Positions 9,563-18,285 of a stretch of DNA of 64,000 bases are shown here, in pieces. Each line of letters begins with the position of its first letter. Position 1 is the stretch's first letter. A program made the position numbers and the translations under genes. Source of the stretch: an uncultured Sulfurovum sp. (lineage in GTDB: Bacteria; Campylobacterota; Campylobacteria; Campylobacterales; Sulfurovaceae); assembly GCA_947311605.1 (NCBI GenBank), contig CAMZLC010000058.1, positions 18,387 through 82,386 of the forward strand, read 5' to 3'. Below the pieces are notes generated by a model. That model was not told where the DNA came from, did no database searches, and saw only the letters and a program-made list of their open reading frames with translations.

Positions 9563-10675
9563 TCAACTAATACTGCTATTTTTCCATGACGCAGGATTGC
9601 ATTTTTTGATAAACATTGCTAATCGCCATGACCTACTTTCCTTTATTTGCAGCAAAGTATCCTGCAATGCCAAAACCTTTGTCTCACACTCTACAACACT
9701 TTGATCTCTGCTTTGAATATCTTTACTCAATCGTTCCATTTCAGCCACAACCACTTGATATCTTACTGTTTGTTTCTCAATTTTCCTTCGAGTTTCATGT
9801 AAACCTGAAACCATCCCTTTAACTTCAGGGTTATAGAAAAAACGTGTGTACTTTTCATAGTTTTTCCGAATAGTATCATTACGATCAACAATCCTTTCTG
9901 AATCATCTTTTTTACTGGCAGATTCTAAAAAAGATGCATAACACTCTTGAACAAGGAGCGAAAGAGGATCATCAAATAGTTGAGGAGGTTTTTTGTGGTG
10001 TCGTAAATCACGATCCAGAAATGCCAGGACATCAGCTCTTGCTTCTTGCCATGGCCGCGGAAAGGGTAACTCCAGTTTTTCTATAATTGCAGAAATTTCA
10101 CTCTCAGAGTTTTCTATCAAACTCTCAAAAGCAACAAAAACTCTTGGTACACCGCGAGTAAGGTACTCTGCGGTCAACATATGATTCATCCACATCAGCA
10201 GCCCATGTTCCAAGGAGAATCCATCCCGTTTCTGTAAAGATTTTGCCACTTCCACAGGATCTCGTACCGCGAACACACACTTAATGGCAATTCCCATATC
10301 GGAAAAGACATCCTGCAAGACAGGGAACAAGATGCAAATCCTTGGATCCTTAACGGCACTAAGAGCATGATGCCCAATTTCTTGCTCCAGCAGGTCTTTA
10401 AGATCTCTTTTATACTGTTTGACTTCTTTGTCTAGAAGCCAGTCAGATCCGTAGAAACAGGGGTCATCCCAAGAAGAATTGCATTTTTTGATAAAATGCT
10501 CATTCATCCGGAAGACCTTCATATTCTCAAAAAAACCTTTTGGGTTATCCCCTTTCCACGGCCCCATCAACTGCCCCCCCAACTGACAGCCCATCAACTG
10601 AAGAGCACCTGTCAAAGCAGATGTTCCACTTCGATGCATCCCCATTACAAAGATACAATTTTGAGATTGAAGCAC
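9563..10675 (-). CDS. Sulfotransferase-family protein, putative glycan sulfation
   Basis: 370 residues. Residues 9-20 (FVMGMHRSGTSA) form the 5'-phosphosulfate-binding loop of the PAPS-dependent sulfotransferase fold. KDPRICILF and the AVRDPVEVAKSL segment match the 3'-phosphate-binding region. The C-terminal 100 residues are predicted coiled coil (KIEKQTVRYQVVVAEMERLSK). The start is GTG at 10675; GGGGAG four bases upstream, inside the end of wzt, supports it. Its place between glycosyltransferases and the ABC exporter suggests it sulfates the polysaccharide in the cytosol before export. The acceptor is inferred, not shown. Confidence 0.82.
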   Translation of the reverse strand: MLQSQNCIFVMGMHRSGTSALTGALQLMGCQLGGQLMGPWKGDNPKGFFENMKVFRMNEHFIKKCNSSWDDPCFYGSDWLLDKEVKQYKRDLKDLLEQEIGHHALSAVKDPRICILFPVLQDVFSDMGIAIKCVFAVRDPVEVAKSLQKRDGFSLEHGLLMWMNHMLTAEYLTRGVPRVFVAFESLIENSESEISAIIEKLELPFPRPWQEARADVLAFLDRDLRHHKKPPQLFDDPLSLLVQECYASFLESASKKDDSERIVDRNDTIRKNYEKYTRFFYNPEVKGMVSGLHETRRKIEKQTVRYQVVVAEMERLSKDIQSRDQSVVECETKVLALQDTLLQIKESRSWRLAMFIKKCNPASWKNSSIS

Positions 10676-10676
10676 T

Positions 10677-12062
10677 TCACTCCCCTTCTATTTGACAAAT
10701 TTCTGAATTATCAACGAGGTCAACACTTGCAGTAGCGCAAGCGTCTCGTTTAAAACGAACACGAAACATGGCTGCATCGAGCCACCGATCAAGGAAAGTC
10801 TCTTCACCATTTTCCCTGGATAAAACACCAGCATTTAGAAAATAGACTCCAGGGTTTAGTCGACAGGTAAACGCAAACTTTACCTGCCAACAGGTACCTT
10901 CCCTAATAAAATGCTTTCCATTATCGGTAAGAGGAGCTGAGAATCCCGATATTTCAATACCTTTAATAGTTTTAATCAACATCCCGAAATATACATTTCG
11001 AGAGGGTTTATCAAAATTCACCCTGTAACAATAGAAATATTGATCACCACTTCGCAACACATTAACCTTCTTGCCTCTACTGTTACGGATCACTGGATCT
11101 TCAATTTTTGCACCAATACGTTCATACCCAATAATCTCTGCTGGTACTAATCCAGGATCGAACCCCTCTCCATCAGTCTGGCCCGCCTTCAGTTTTATAA
11201 CCTCCAGTTCTTGCTCATCCGTAGACTCAAGATCTGAAGAAATCGTGTCAACATTCAACTGTAGGCGATCTTTATTCTGTAACCAACTTTCCCGCATAAT
11301 CGAAACCTGTGCAGGGGTTGCGTAAAGCATTTTCTGGTACTGTCCTACTACCCGCTTAGGAGTTCCTGCAAGTAACAATTCCCCCTCATCAAAGAGCAAT
11401 GCCCGTGAGCAGAGTTCAATGACTGAACCGGCAGAATGAGAAACAAACAGTATTGTACTGCCTTTTTCCTGAATCTGATTAATACGGCCAAAACACTTTC
11501 GTTGAAAGGATTCATCCCCCACAGCAAGTGCCTCATCAACTATCAGGATATCGGGCTCAACATTTATGGCGACAGAAAAGGCTAATCGCACATACATTCC
11601 ACTGGAATAGGATCTTACCGGCTGATCTATGAATGCGCCGATATCTGCAAAAGCGAGGATATCTTCAAGATGTTCATCAATAGCGCGCTTACTAAATCCG
11701 AGAATTGCACCGTTAAGATATATATTCTGCCTGCCGGTGAAATCGGGATTAAAACCAGCGCCAAGCTCAAGTAAAGCGGAAATCCTGCCACTAACATTTA
11801 TGGTTCCCAAAGAAGGTTGCAAAATACCACAGATGATTTGAAGAAGGGTGGATTTCCCCGATCCATTACGGCCTACAATTCCAATAGTTTCTCCTTTGCA
11901 TATCTCAAAAGAGACATTTTTCAAAGCATGAAAAGGTTTATGGTATTTTTTCCGGAATGGAGAAAATGTTTCTTTCATCCTGTCTATCTGACGATCATAC
12001 AACCGATATATTTTTGTTAAATCACGTGCAGTGATCACAGAAGTTCTATTCATCTTTTCCAT
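10677..12062 (-). CDS. wzt: Polysaccharide ABC exporter ATP-binding subunit with Wzt C-terminal domain
   Basis: 461 residues. The ATPase domain has Walker A GRNGSGKS at 64-71, the signature YSSGM at 152-156 and Walker B ILIVDE at 172-177, followed by the H-loop FVSHSAG. Residues from about 300 form an extra beta-rich domain typical of Wzt proteins that recognise the finished non-reducing end of an O-antigen. This tells us the glycan is completed on undecaprenyl diphosphate in the cytosol and then exported. Wzm follows upstream with no gap (12063). In such systems chain length is often set by a terminal modification such as methyl or phosphate; several methyltransferases occur in this locus. 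Confidence 0.93.
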   Translation of the reverse strand: MEKMNRTSVITARDLTKIYRLYDRQIDRMKETFSPFRKKYHKPFHALKNVSFEICKGETIGIVGRNGSGKSTLLQIICGILQPSLGTINVSGRISALLELGAGFNPDFTGRQNIYLNGAILGFSKRAIDEHLEDILAFADIGAFIDQPVRSYSSGMYVRLAFSVAINVEPDILIVDEALAVGDESFQRKCFGRINQIQEKGSTILFVSHSAGSVIELCSRALLFDEGELLLAGTPKRVVGQYQKMLYATPAQVSIMRESWLQNKDRLQLNVDTISSDLESTDEQELEVIKLKAGQTDGEGFDPGLVPAEIIGYERIGAKIEDPVIRNSRGKKVNVLRSGDQYFYCYRVNFDKPSRNVYFGMLIKTIKGIEISGFSAPLTDNGKHFIREGTCWQVKFAFTCRLNPGVYFLNAGVLSRENGEETFLDRWLDAAMFRVRFKRDACATASVDLVDNSEICQIEGE

Positions 12063-12872
12063 CTACAAGACATCAGCAAACTGAGGTTTTAATTTTTGAA
12101 ACGTTACAATTCCAACTAACAACATAGCTATAGCCACACTCCAGAAATAGAATGTATATCCAAGATGATGCCAGAAGGGTGTGAAATAGATAAAGGACTC
12201 GCGATATCCCTGAACTATGTAGTAAACAGGATTAAGTTTCAATATGGACTGCACTCGTGGTGGCATCATACTTATGTCCCAAAAGATCGGGGTTGCCCAG
12301 AAACCTACCTGGATAATTACTCCAACAATCTGTGCAGTATCACGGATAAAAACATTCAAAGCAGAAACGACCCAGGAAAACCCAAGCACCAGCACACATA
12401 AACAAAACAGGTAATAGAAAACCTGTAAAAAATATAAACTCACAGGCATTCCATGAAAAAGAAGGAGACAAATGAGTATCAGCAACAGTATCCCATGATT
12501 AAACAGAGCCGCAATAATACGAACGACAGGAAGAAGTTGAGAATGAAATAATGTTTTTTTGACAAGATTCACATTACCAACAATTACACCAACGGAACTA
12601 AGTACAATCTCAGAAAAGATAAACCAGGGAGCAAGACCTGCGGTAAGCCAGACGACAAACGGAATATCATTCAGTGGTTTGGCTTTAAACCCTATACTGA
12701 AAACAAACCAAAAAACGGTAATCAAAACCAAAGGATTAATAATAGTCCAAACAATCCCCAACATAGAACCAATATACTGAGAAGATATTTCTCTCCTTGC
12801 CATGGAAATAAGAAGGTGCCTCTGCGAAACAATCCCCTTGAGAAAACGAATATAATTTATCATCCAATTCAT
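12063..12872 (-). CDS. wzm: Polysaccharide ABC exporter permease
   Basis: 269 residues with about six hydrophobic segments. The N-terminal LISMARREISSQYIGSMLGIVWTIINPL is the ABC-2 coupling-helix region typical of Wzm and TagG. The middle has the VKKTLFHSQLLPVVRI loop and the C-terminal half has NPVYYIVQGYRES, both conserved in this family. It forms the membrane channel of the exporter with the adjacent ATPase. Its ATG overlaps the stop of the ligase-like gene as TAATG, which implies coupled translation. Confidence 0.93.
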   Translation of the reverse strand: MNWMINYIRFLKGIVSQRHLLISMARREISSQYIGSMLGIVWTIINPLVLITVFWFVFSIGFKAKPLNDIPFVVWLTAGLAPWFIFSEIVLSSVGVIVGNVNLVKKTLFHSQLLPVVRIIAALFNHGILLLILICLLLFHGMPVSLYFLQVFYYLFCLCVLVLGFSWVVSALNVFIRDTAQIVGVIIQVGFWATPIFWDISMMPPRVQSILKLNPVYYIVQGYRESFIYFTPFWHHLGYTFYFWSVAIAMLLVGIVTFQKLKPQFADVL

Positions 12873-14281
12873 TAAAAAAAGTAGAAGCCTACTAAGCCAG
12901 TAATAATTCCAGTTATTGCTACTCCAACAAGTGTCATCTCAAATTTATCGACTTTTTGCTCTGTCACGCCAACGCACACTGGCAGAATAGAGCCACTCAT
13001 CAGGAGCATGCTTGCCATCATGCAATAGAGTAGCACCATATCGGGTTTCCAGGCCGCAAAACTTGTAGAAAAGATAATACATGCAGCAGTTAACAACGCA
13101 ACTGCAGCAGGAACTGTTTTTCTCACTTGTCCATCTGGCTCTGTTTCCAGGATTGAAGAAGCCATTGCTAAAACTGAAGTACATAAAAGAAAATATCCAA
13201 ATATTCCCATTTGGATACAAAACAGGAACACAACATTGTGCGGATGCCCGCCCGGTAGGACCTTCCAACTGGTGAAACCACTGGAAGATACTGGTAATGT
13301 CAATTCTGAGCCAAAACCATAGCCAGAAATCCAGTTTGTCTGCATAAGTTCTGCACCTATGTCAAAAAGGTGGAGCCTTGCAGCAATGGAATGAATCCCA
13401 CGCGAACCAACAAAATGAAATGTGTCCCTGTTAAAATTATAAATAGCTGTCACAATGCTTTCCGGTTCAAAAATACCTGTCGAATTAAGTACTATTCCCA
13501 AGGCAGGAATCAATAAAAACAGAGCCACAACAATCCGGGAAAAGGCTTTACCAGTTGCACTCCCCCCATAAGATATAACATAATAAGCACAACAGCTTAC
13601 GCCCCAGCCAAGCAAAGCTATCTCCGAGCCTAAATCGACTAGAACACAACCGGAAATCAGGATTAGAAGTGTCACGAGAACGTGCTTTCTACCAGTACTG
13701 CTCCTTAACACTGCAGCCACTGTTCCCCACAAAAGGAAAAGTATCCAAAAAGAAATATACTTATCACTCCATCCAATTGTAATATCGGGAATCCCTGCCA
13801 AAGACACCACGGATTGTTTTAAGTCAATACCAAACAATCCAAACAAAAAAACGATAAAAAACAACCCGAGAAGAACAATACCTGTGTTCCTTAAAAGTCT
13901 TGGCTGAGAGCCATTCAGATCAAGGAAAGCATGAACAATAATAGCAGAGAGCAGTAATCTGTAAACAGCTGAAAAATACCAGGTTGGGCTAACAAATGGA
14001 GTGGTAGGAAAGAAAACACCAATGGCAGCAAGAAGTATCACTGAGAAAAAAAACAGCAACACTCGTCTCAGCAAGAATAGTTCTCTTTGCAGAAGAAGTG
14101 ACAGGATTCCCATACAGGCCAAGACAAGTAAAACCCTGTCACCAGATAGATCTCTATTAACAGCGAACAAGTATACATAGCCAGTAAAGAGAACAACCAT
14201 AAAACAGGGAATGCCGGCACCAAGCCGCTTCAGCATACGACTTTCTTTATATTTTACCGGTATTTCCTTATTCATCACCAT
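12872..14281 (-). CDS. O-antigen ligase/polymerase-like membrane protein
   Basis: 469 residues, about 11-12 hydrophobic segments by eye. The periplasmic-loop region holds GYGFGSELTLPVSSSGF followed by GGHPHNVVFLFCIQMGIFGY. The HN pair and the following G-rich helix are the signature of the O-antigen ligase (WaaL)/Wzy-C family. Next to a Wzm/Wzt exporter, a ligase role (moving the finished chain from the lipid carrier to lipid A core or another acceptor) is more likely than Wzy-type polymerisation; this is an inference. It overlaps both neighbours by TAATG-type junctions. Confidence 0.82.
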   Translation of the reverse strand: MVMNKEIPVKYKESRMLKRLGAGIPCFMVVLFTGYVYLFAVNRDLSGDRVLLVLACMGILSLLLQRELFLLRRVLLFFFSVILLAAIGVFFPTTPFVSPTWYFSAVYRLLLSAIIVHAFLDLNGSQPRLLRNTGIVLLGLFFIVFLFGLFGIDLKQSVVSLAGIPDITIGWSDKYISFWILFLLWGTVAAVLRSSTGRKHVLVTLLILISGCVLVDLGSEIALLGWGVSCCAYYVISYGGSATGKAFSRIVVALFLLIPALGIVLNSTGIFEPESIVTAIYNFNRDTFHFVGSRGIHSIAARLHLFDIGAELMQTNWISGYGFGSELTLPVSSSGFTSWKVLPGGHPHNVVFLFCIQMGIFGYFLLCTSVLAMASSILETEPDGQVRKTVPAAVALLTAACIIFSTSFAAWKPDMVLLYCMMASMLLMSGSILPVCVGVTEQKVDKFEMTLVGVAITGIITGLVGFYFF

Positions 14282-16125
14282 TATTCCTGGTCATGCATAT
14301 ACTCAGGTACCAGTACACGAAGCGTTTTTTTCACTTCAATGACATCACGATCCACTGCTGAACTTAAAAGAGTAGCAAGTTCAGAATTCAACCATGTCCA
14401 ATCGTAATGACGGCTCCCGGCAAGCATCAATTTTGAATGCCCGGTAGACTCAAGTTTTTCACTGTCATGAAACAACTCTTCATAGAGTTTTTCCCCAGGC
14501 CTCAATCCAGTATAAATAATCTTAATATCCTTTTCCGGAATAAAACCAGACAATCGTATCATCTGCTCTGCAAGATCACTGATCAAAACCGGCTCTCCCA
14601 TATCCAAGACAAAAATTTCACCACCAATACCCATGGAACCCGCTTGCAAAATCAAGCTGACAGATTCAGGAATGGTCATAAAGAACCGTCGGATATCCTT
14701 GTGCGTTACAGTAAGCGGCCCTCCTTCCCGAATTTGTCGCTCAAATAAAGGTACAACAGATCCGGTGGATCCAAGAACATTTCCGAAACGAGTAGTTATA
14801 AATTTTGTTTTGGATTTTCCATCCAGATTCTGGCAAAATAACTCCGCGATTCTTTTCGTTGCCCCCATAACGCTCGTGGGGTTAACCGCCTTGTCCGTTG
14901 AGATCAAAACAAAACGATCGCACTCGAATTTATCCGCAAGTTCTGCAAGAACCATTGTACCGCTAACATTATTCTGAACTCCTTCGGCCGGATTATGTTC
15001 CAGCATAGGAACGTGCTTATAAGCAGCAGCGTGAAAAACAACGTCCACATTAAAGGTTTCAAAAACCCAGGAAACCCGTTTTTTCTTTTTAACGTCACCA
15101 AGGATTGGCACAATATCCAATTCCGGGAAACGAGTTCCAAGAATATGATCTATCTCATAGAGATTATATTCACCATGATCGAAAATAATCAGCCGTTCAG
15201 GATCCATCTCGCAGATCTGACGGCATAGTTCTGACCCAATAGAGCCCCCACCACCTGTCACCATAACAGTTTTATCTCTGAGATATTTACCAATCGCACT
15301 GTAATCCAATTGAACAGGATCGCGGCCTAACAAATCCTCTACTGTGATCTGGCGAATCTGATTCACATCAAAATGGTCTTCTACGAACTGCATGGTCGCT
15401 GGAACTATCCGACATTGCACATCCTGATCTTTAACCTGATTCACAATACGATTCACCAGAGAATGGTCAGCAGAGGGTATGGCAATGAGAACAATCTCAA
15501 TACTTAACTTATCTACCAATACAGCAAGATCCTTAATCGAACCAAAAACTCTGATGCCGTGAACCTCTCGACCTTGCTTAGATCGATCATCATCAACAAG
15601 GGCAACCGGCAGGTATTCTCCACGATGAACCAAATCACGCAGAAAAAATTCACCTGTTGTTCCTGCACCTACAACAAGAGTGCGTGCACCATCTTCTGAT
15701 CGTAACTTGAACTTATGCTCGGTAAACCAGCGATAGAGAATCCGCGGGGCTATCAGACCGACAGTAAGAAGTAGTGGATAGAGAAGCAGGACTGATCTTG
15801 GTATTCGGTACATACGAAACATCAGAGCTGTAACGACAATCAAGACCAAAGTACCAAGAGTAACTGCTTTTACAACCCGAACAAGATCCTGAAGAGACGC
15901 ATACCTCCATAATCCCCTGTATAACCCGAAAATCCAAAAGGCTACCCCCTGAACAGGAACCGCTGTTAAGATTAGACTGGTAACAGACGACCGGAAAATG
16001 CCAGGGATATTACCCAGATTAAACCGAATCCAATAGGCAAGTAAAATGACTATCGGAACCCAGCACAAATCATGTATGAAAGCCGCCCAACGGCTAAAAA
16101 GGATTGATTTAATAAAGCGGTTCAT
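14281..16125 (-). CDS. Membrane-bound UDP-HexNAc 4,6-dehydratase (WbpM/PglF/CapD family)
   Basis: 614 residues: four N-terminal membrane segments, a Rossmann domain (TLVVGAGTTGEFFLRDL), then a short-chain dehydratase domain (VTGGGGSIGSELCRQI). The active-site segment reads STDKAVNPTSVMGATKR. Methionine stands where soluble SDRs have tyrosine, the SMK arrangement typical of WbpM and PglF. The expected reaction is UDP-GlcNAc to UDP-4-keto-6-deoxy-GlcNAc. The aminotransferase, acyltransferase and phosphoglycosyltransferase next to it suggest the path to a bacillosamine-type first sugar. Length is usual for the family. Confidence 0.92.
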   Translation of the reverse strand: MNRFIKSILFSRWAAFIHDLCWVPIVILLAYWIRFNLGNIPGIFRSSVTSLILTAVPVQGVAFWIFGLYRGLWRYASLQDLVRVVKAVTLGTLVLIVVTALMFRMYRIPRSVLLLYPLLLTVGLIAPRILYRWFTEHKFKLRSEDGARTLVVGAGTTGEFFLRDLVHRGEYLPVALVDDDRSKQGREVHGIRVFGSIKDLAVLVDKLSIEIVLIAIPSADHSLVNRIVNQVKDQDVQCRIVPATMQFVEDHFDVNQIRQITVEDLLGRDPVQLDYSAIGKYLRDKTVMVTGGGGSIGSELCRQICEMDPERLIIFDHGEYNLYEIDHILGTRFPELDIVPILGDVKKKKRVSWVFETFNVDVVFHAAAYKHVPMLEHNPAEGVQNNVSGTMVLAELADKFECDRFVLISTDKAVNPTSVMGATKRIAELFCQNLDGKSKTKFITTRFGNVLGSTGSVVPLFERQIREGGPLTVTHKDIRRFFMTIPESVSLILQAGSMGIGGEIFVLDMGEPVLISDLAEQMIRLSGFIPEKDIKIIYTGLRPGEKLYEELFHDSEKLESTGHSKLMLAGSRHYDWTWLNSELATLLSSAVDRDVIEVKKTLRVLVPEYMHDQE

Positions 16126-16132
16126 TATCGAC

Positions 16133-17290
16133 TCAGGCCATTGTCCTGCTTTGTTCAGGTTTACAAAGTGACCGAATCACTTCCACAACTCGATTAATCT
16201 CATGATCTGTCATCGCAGTTCCGGACGGCAGACAGATACCACACTCAAACAGTTGCTCCGCAACCGCTCCACCGAAGATCTCATTATCTTTAAAAAGAGG
16301 TTGCATGTGTAATGGTTTCCACAATGGCCTTGCTTCAATATTGTGTTCTTCCAGTAGGTTACAAATTTTCTGAGGTTCATGACCAAAAGATTTGGCATCT
16401 ACCAACATACAGCTAAGCCAATGTGTTGAGAAAGAATTAGTTCCATCAGCCATGAAGCTGATACCAGGAAGGTTTCCAAGAGATTGTTTATACAGTTCAT
16501 AAATACATCTTTTAACTTTTACCCTTTCTTCGAGCACACGCAACTGTCCCCTTCCAATTGCAGCAAGCACATTACTCATACGATAATTATATCCCATCTC
16601 CAGATGTTCATAATAAGGTTTATTTTCTTTGGCCTGAGTAGCCCAAAACCTTACCTTTGCTGCAAAATCTGAGTCATCAGTCACAAGCATACCACCACCT
16701 GAAGTAGTAATAATCTTATTCCCGTTAAAAGAAAAAAAACCTGCCCGACCAGAGGTACCAGGTGCCCGTTCCTTGTATCGAGCACCAAGGGCTTCTGCAG
16801 CATCTTCAATAACTGTTACACCGAATCTATCACAGATTTCCATGATTCGATCCATCTCAGCACATTCTCCATACAGATGGACAACCACAACTGCTCGCGG
16901 AAGACAACCATCATTTTTTTTAACATCCAGGGCTTGTTCCAGAATATCAGGATCCATATTCCAGGAGTCTTTAGAACTGTCAATAAATACGGGCTGTGCA
17001 CCAAGAAAAAGTATTGGCGTTGCACTGGCAATAAAAGTTAAACTGGAACAAAATACTTCGTCCCCCGGAACTACACCAACATAACGAAGGGCCAAATGGA
17101 GTGCAGCCGTACCAGTACTTAAGGCTACAGCATGGGAAGCCCCGACTGTTTCAGCAAATTCACGTTCGAACAGTTCAAGCTGGGGGCCAACAGGAGCAAT
17201 ATAGTTGGACTCAAAAGCATCCCTGACATATTCTATTTCCTTTCCACCCATGTGGGGAGGAGAAAGAAATATTCTTTTATTTTTGGCCAT
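16133..17290 (-). CDS. DegT/DnrJ/EryC1/StrS sugar aminotransferase (PglE-like)
   Basis: 385 residues. The PLP lysine is Lys192 in FSFNGNKIITTSGGG; the PLP-ring motif is IEDAAEALGA at about 161-170, and VVVVHLYGE is typical of the PglE/WbpE type. It should transfer an amino group from glutamate to a UDP-4-keto-6-deoxy sugar. It sits seven bases from the 4,6-dehydratase gene that would make this substrate, and overlaps the acyltransferase gene by 14 nt. The sugar product (UDP-4-amino-4,6-dideoxy-GlcNAc) is inferred from the context. Confidence 0.9.
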   Translation of the reverse strand: MAKNKRIFLSPPHMGGKEIEYVRDAFESNYIAPVGPQLELFEREFAETVGASHAVALSTGTAALHLALRYVGVVPGDEVFCSSLTFIASATPILFLGAQPVFIDSSKDSWNMDPDILEQALDVKKNDGCLPRAVVVVHLYGECAEMDRIMEICDRFGVTVIEDAAEALGARYKERAPGTSGRAGFFSFNGNKIITTSGGGMLVTDDSDFAAKVRFWATQAKENKPYYEHLEMGYNYRMSNVLAAIGRGQLRVLEERVKVKRCIYELYKQSLGNLPGISFMADGTNSFSTHWLSCMLVDAKSFGHEPQKICNLLEEHNIEARPLWKPLHMQPLFKDNEIFGGAVAEQLFECGICLPSGTAMTDHEINRVVEVIRSLCKPEQSRTMA

Positions 17291-17723
17291 TCTTTATAAC
17301 CTTGGCGGGTACTCCAAAAGCGAGTGAATTATCCGGGATATCTTTTGTAACAAAACTGTGGGCCCCAACAATGGTGTTTTCCCCAATTGTTACCCCTGGC
17401 ATTACAGTGGAGTGGGAACCTAATTTACAATTCTTTTTCAACACAACAGGCCCTTCCTTGTGATCAATAGTGGATACTGAATATATTGAACAGTGGGATC
17501 CCAATTGTACACCATCTTCAAGTGTTACTCCCGATTTAGCATTTATATAAGAAAAAGCCCCAATATCAGTTCCAAACCCGAGCTTAAAACCATCTGCATT
17601 TTGAATGATCCAATGATATTTTGTTGGTTTCCCATCTACAATATCGGGATATTGCCAATCCTTAAAGCGTGGATTACTGTCCATCGTCTGTAACCGTTCC
17701 TTTAAATTTCTCAGCGGTGACAT
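17277..17723 (-). CDS. Hexapeptide-repeat acyltransferase, probable amino-sugar N-acetyltransferase
   Basis: 148 residues of left-handed beta-helix type, with repeats such as GVTLEDGVQLGSHCSIYS and PGVTIGENTIVGAHSFVTKD ending in the usual GVPAKVIK. It lacks the N-terminal UDP-sugar-binding domain of classical PglD, so it is shorter than that family (about 195-200). The position between the aminotransferase and the phosphoglycosyltransferase suggests it N-acetylates the 4-amino sugar; this is inferred. The ATG at 17723 has a strong GGAGG five bases upstream but lies 50 nt inside the upstream gene. Met14 (17684) would nearly abolish the overlap. Confidence 0.82.
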   Translation of the reverse strand: MSPLRNLKERLQTMDSNPRFKDWQYPDIVDGKPTKYHWIIQNADGFKLGFGTDIGAFSYINAKSGVTLEDGVQLGSHCSIYSVSTIDHKEGPVVLKKNCKLGSHSTVMPGVTIGENTIVGAHSFVTKDIPDNSLAFGVPAKVIKNGQK

Positions 17724-18285
17724 GCCCCTCCTGAGTAATGCCTTCCCTTTTGAACATTGTCGTCACCGTTAGCAGAAGGATTTTCATATCCAAAAGAAAT
17801 GACTGATTATCCACATACCAGACATCAAGGTTAAATTTTTCTTCCCATGAAAGACTATTTCTGCCATTCACTTGAGCCCATCCAGTAATTCCAGGGCGCG
17901 ATTCATGGCGTCGGGCTTGATTTGGAGTATAAAGATCAAGATACTCCATCAACAGTGGACGAGGACCTACCAGGCTCATGTCACCCTTTAGAACGTTGAT
18001 AAGTTCCGGTAATTCGTCGAGGCTGGAAGCCCTGATAAAACGGCCAAAACGGGTTAGCCTCTTATTGTCTGGCAGCAACTCACCATTACTATCCAGAGCG
18101 TTTTTCATACTACGAAACTTCATAAGCAAAAATGGTTTTGCTAAAAAACCTGGTCGCTCTTGAATAAAGAGTATAGGGCTTCCCAATTTCACCCTTACCA
18201 TAAAACCAATAATAAGCAATAAGGGTAAAAATAACAGTAAAACAGAGAGAGATAGTATTATGTCCAAAAAACGTTTCAGTTTCAA
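17674..18285 (-). CDS. Monotopic phosphoglycosyltransferase (PglC-type initiating sugar-1-phosphate transferase)
   Basis: 203 residues, about the size of PglC. A single N-terminal reentrant hydrophobic segment (residues 6-30) is followed by FIQERPGFLAKPF, then the catalytic aspartate-glutamate pair at 90-91 in SSLDELPELINVLKGDMSLVGPRP. The C-terminal SRPGITGWAQVNGRN is a hallmark of the family. It moves a sugar phosphate from UDP to undecaprenyl phosphate and so starts the lipid-linked glycan. The neighbouring enzymes suggest the sugar is a diacetamido-trideoxyhexose; this is an inference. It overlaps the GT4 gene upstream by ATGA. Confidence 0.93.
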   Translation of the reverse strand: MKLKRFLDIILSLSVLLLFLPLLLIIGFMVRVKLGSPILFIQERPGFLAKPFLLMKFRSMKNALDSNGELLPDNKRLTRFGRFIRASSLDELPELINVLKGDMSLVGPRPLLMEYLDLYTPNQARRHESRPGITGWAQVNGRNSLSWEEKFNLDVWYVDNQSFLLDMKILLLTVTTMFKREGITQEGHVTAEKFKGTVTDDGQ

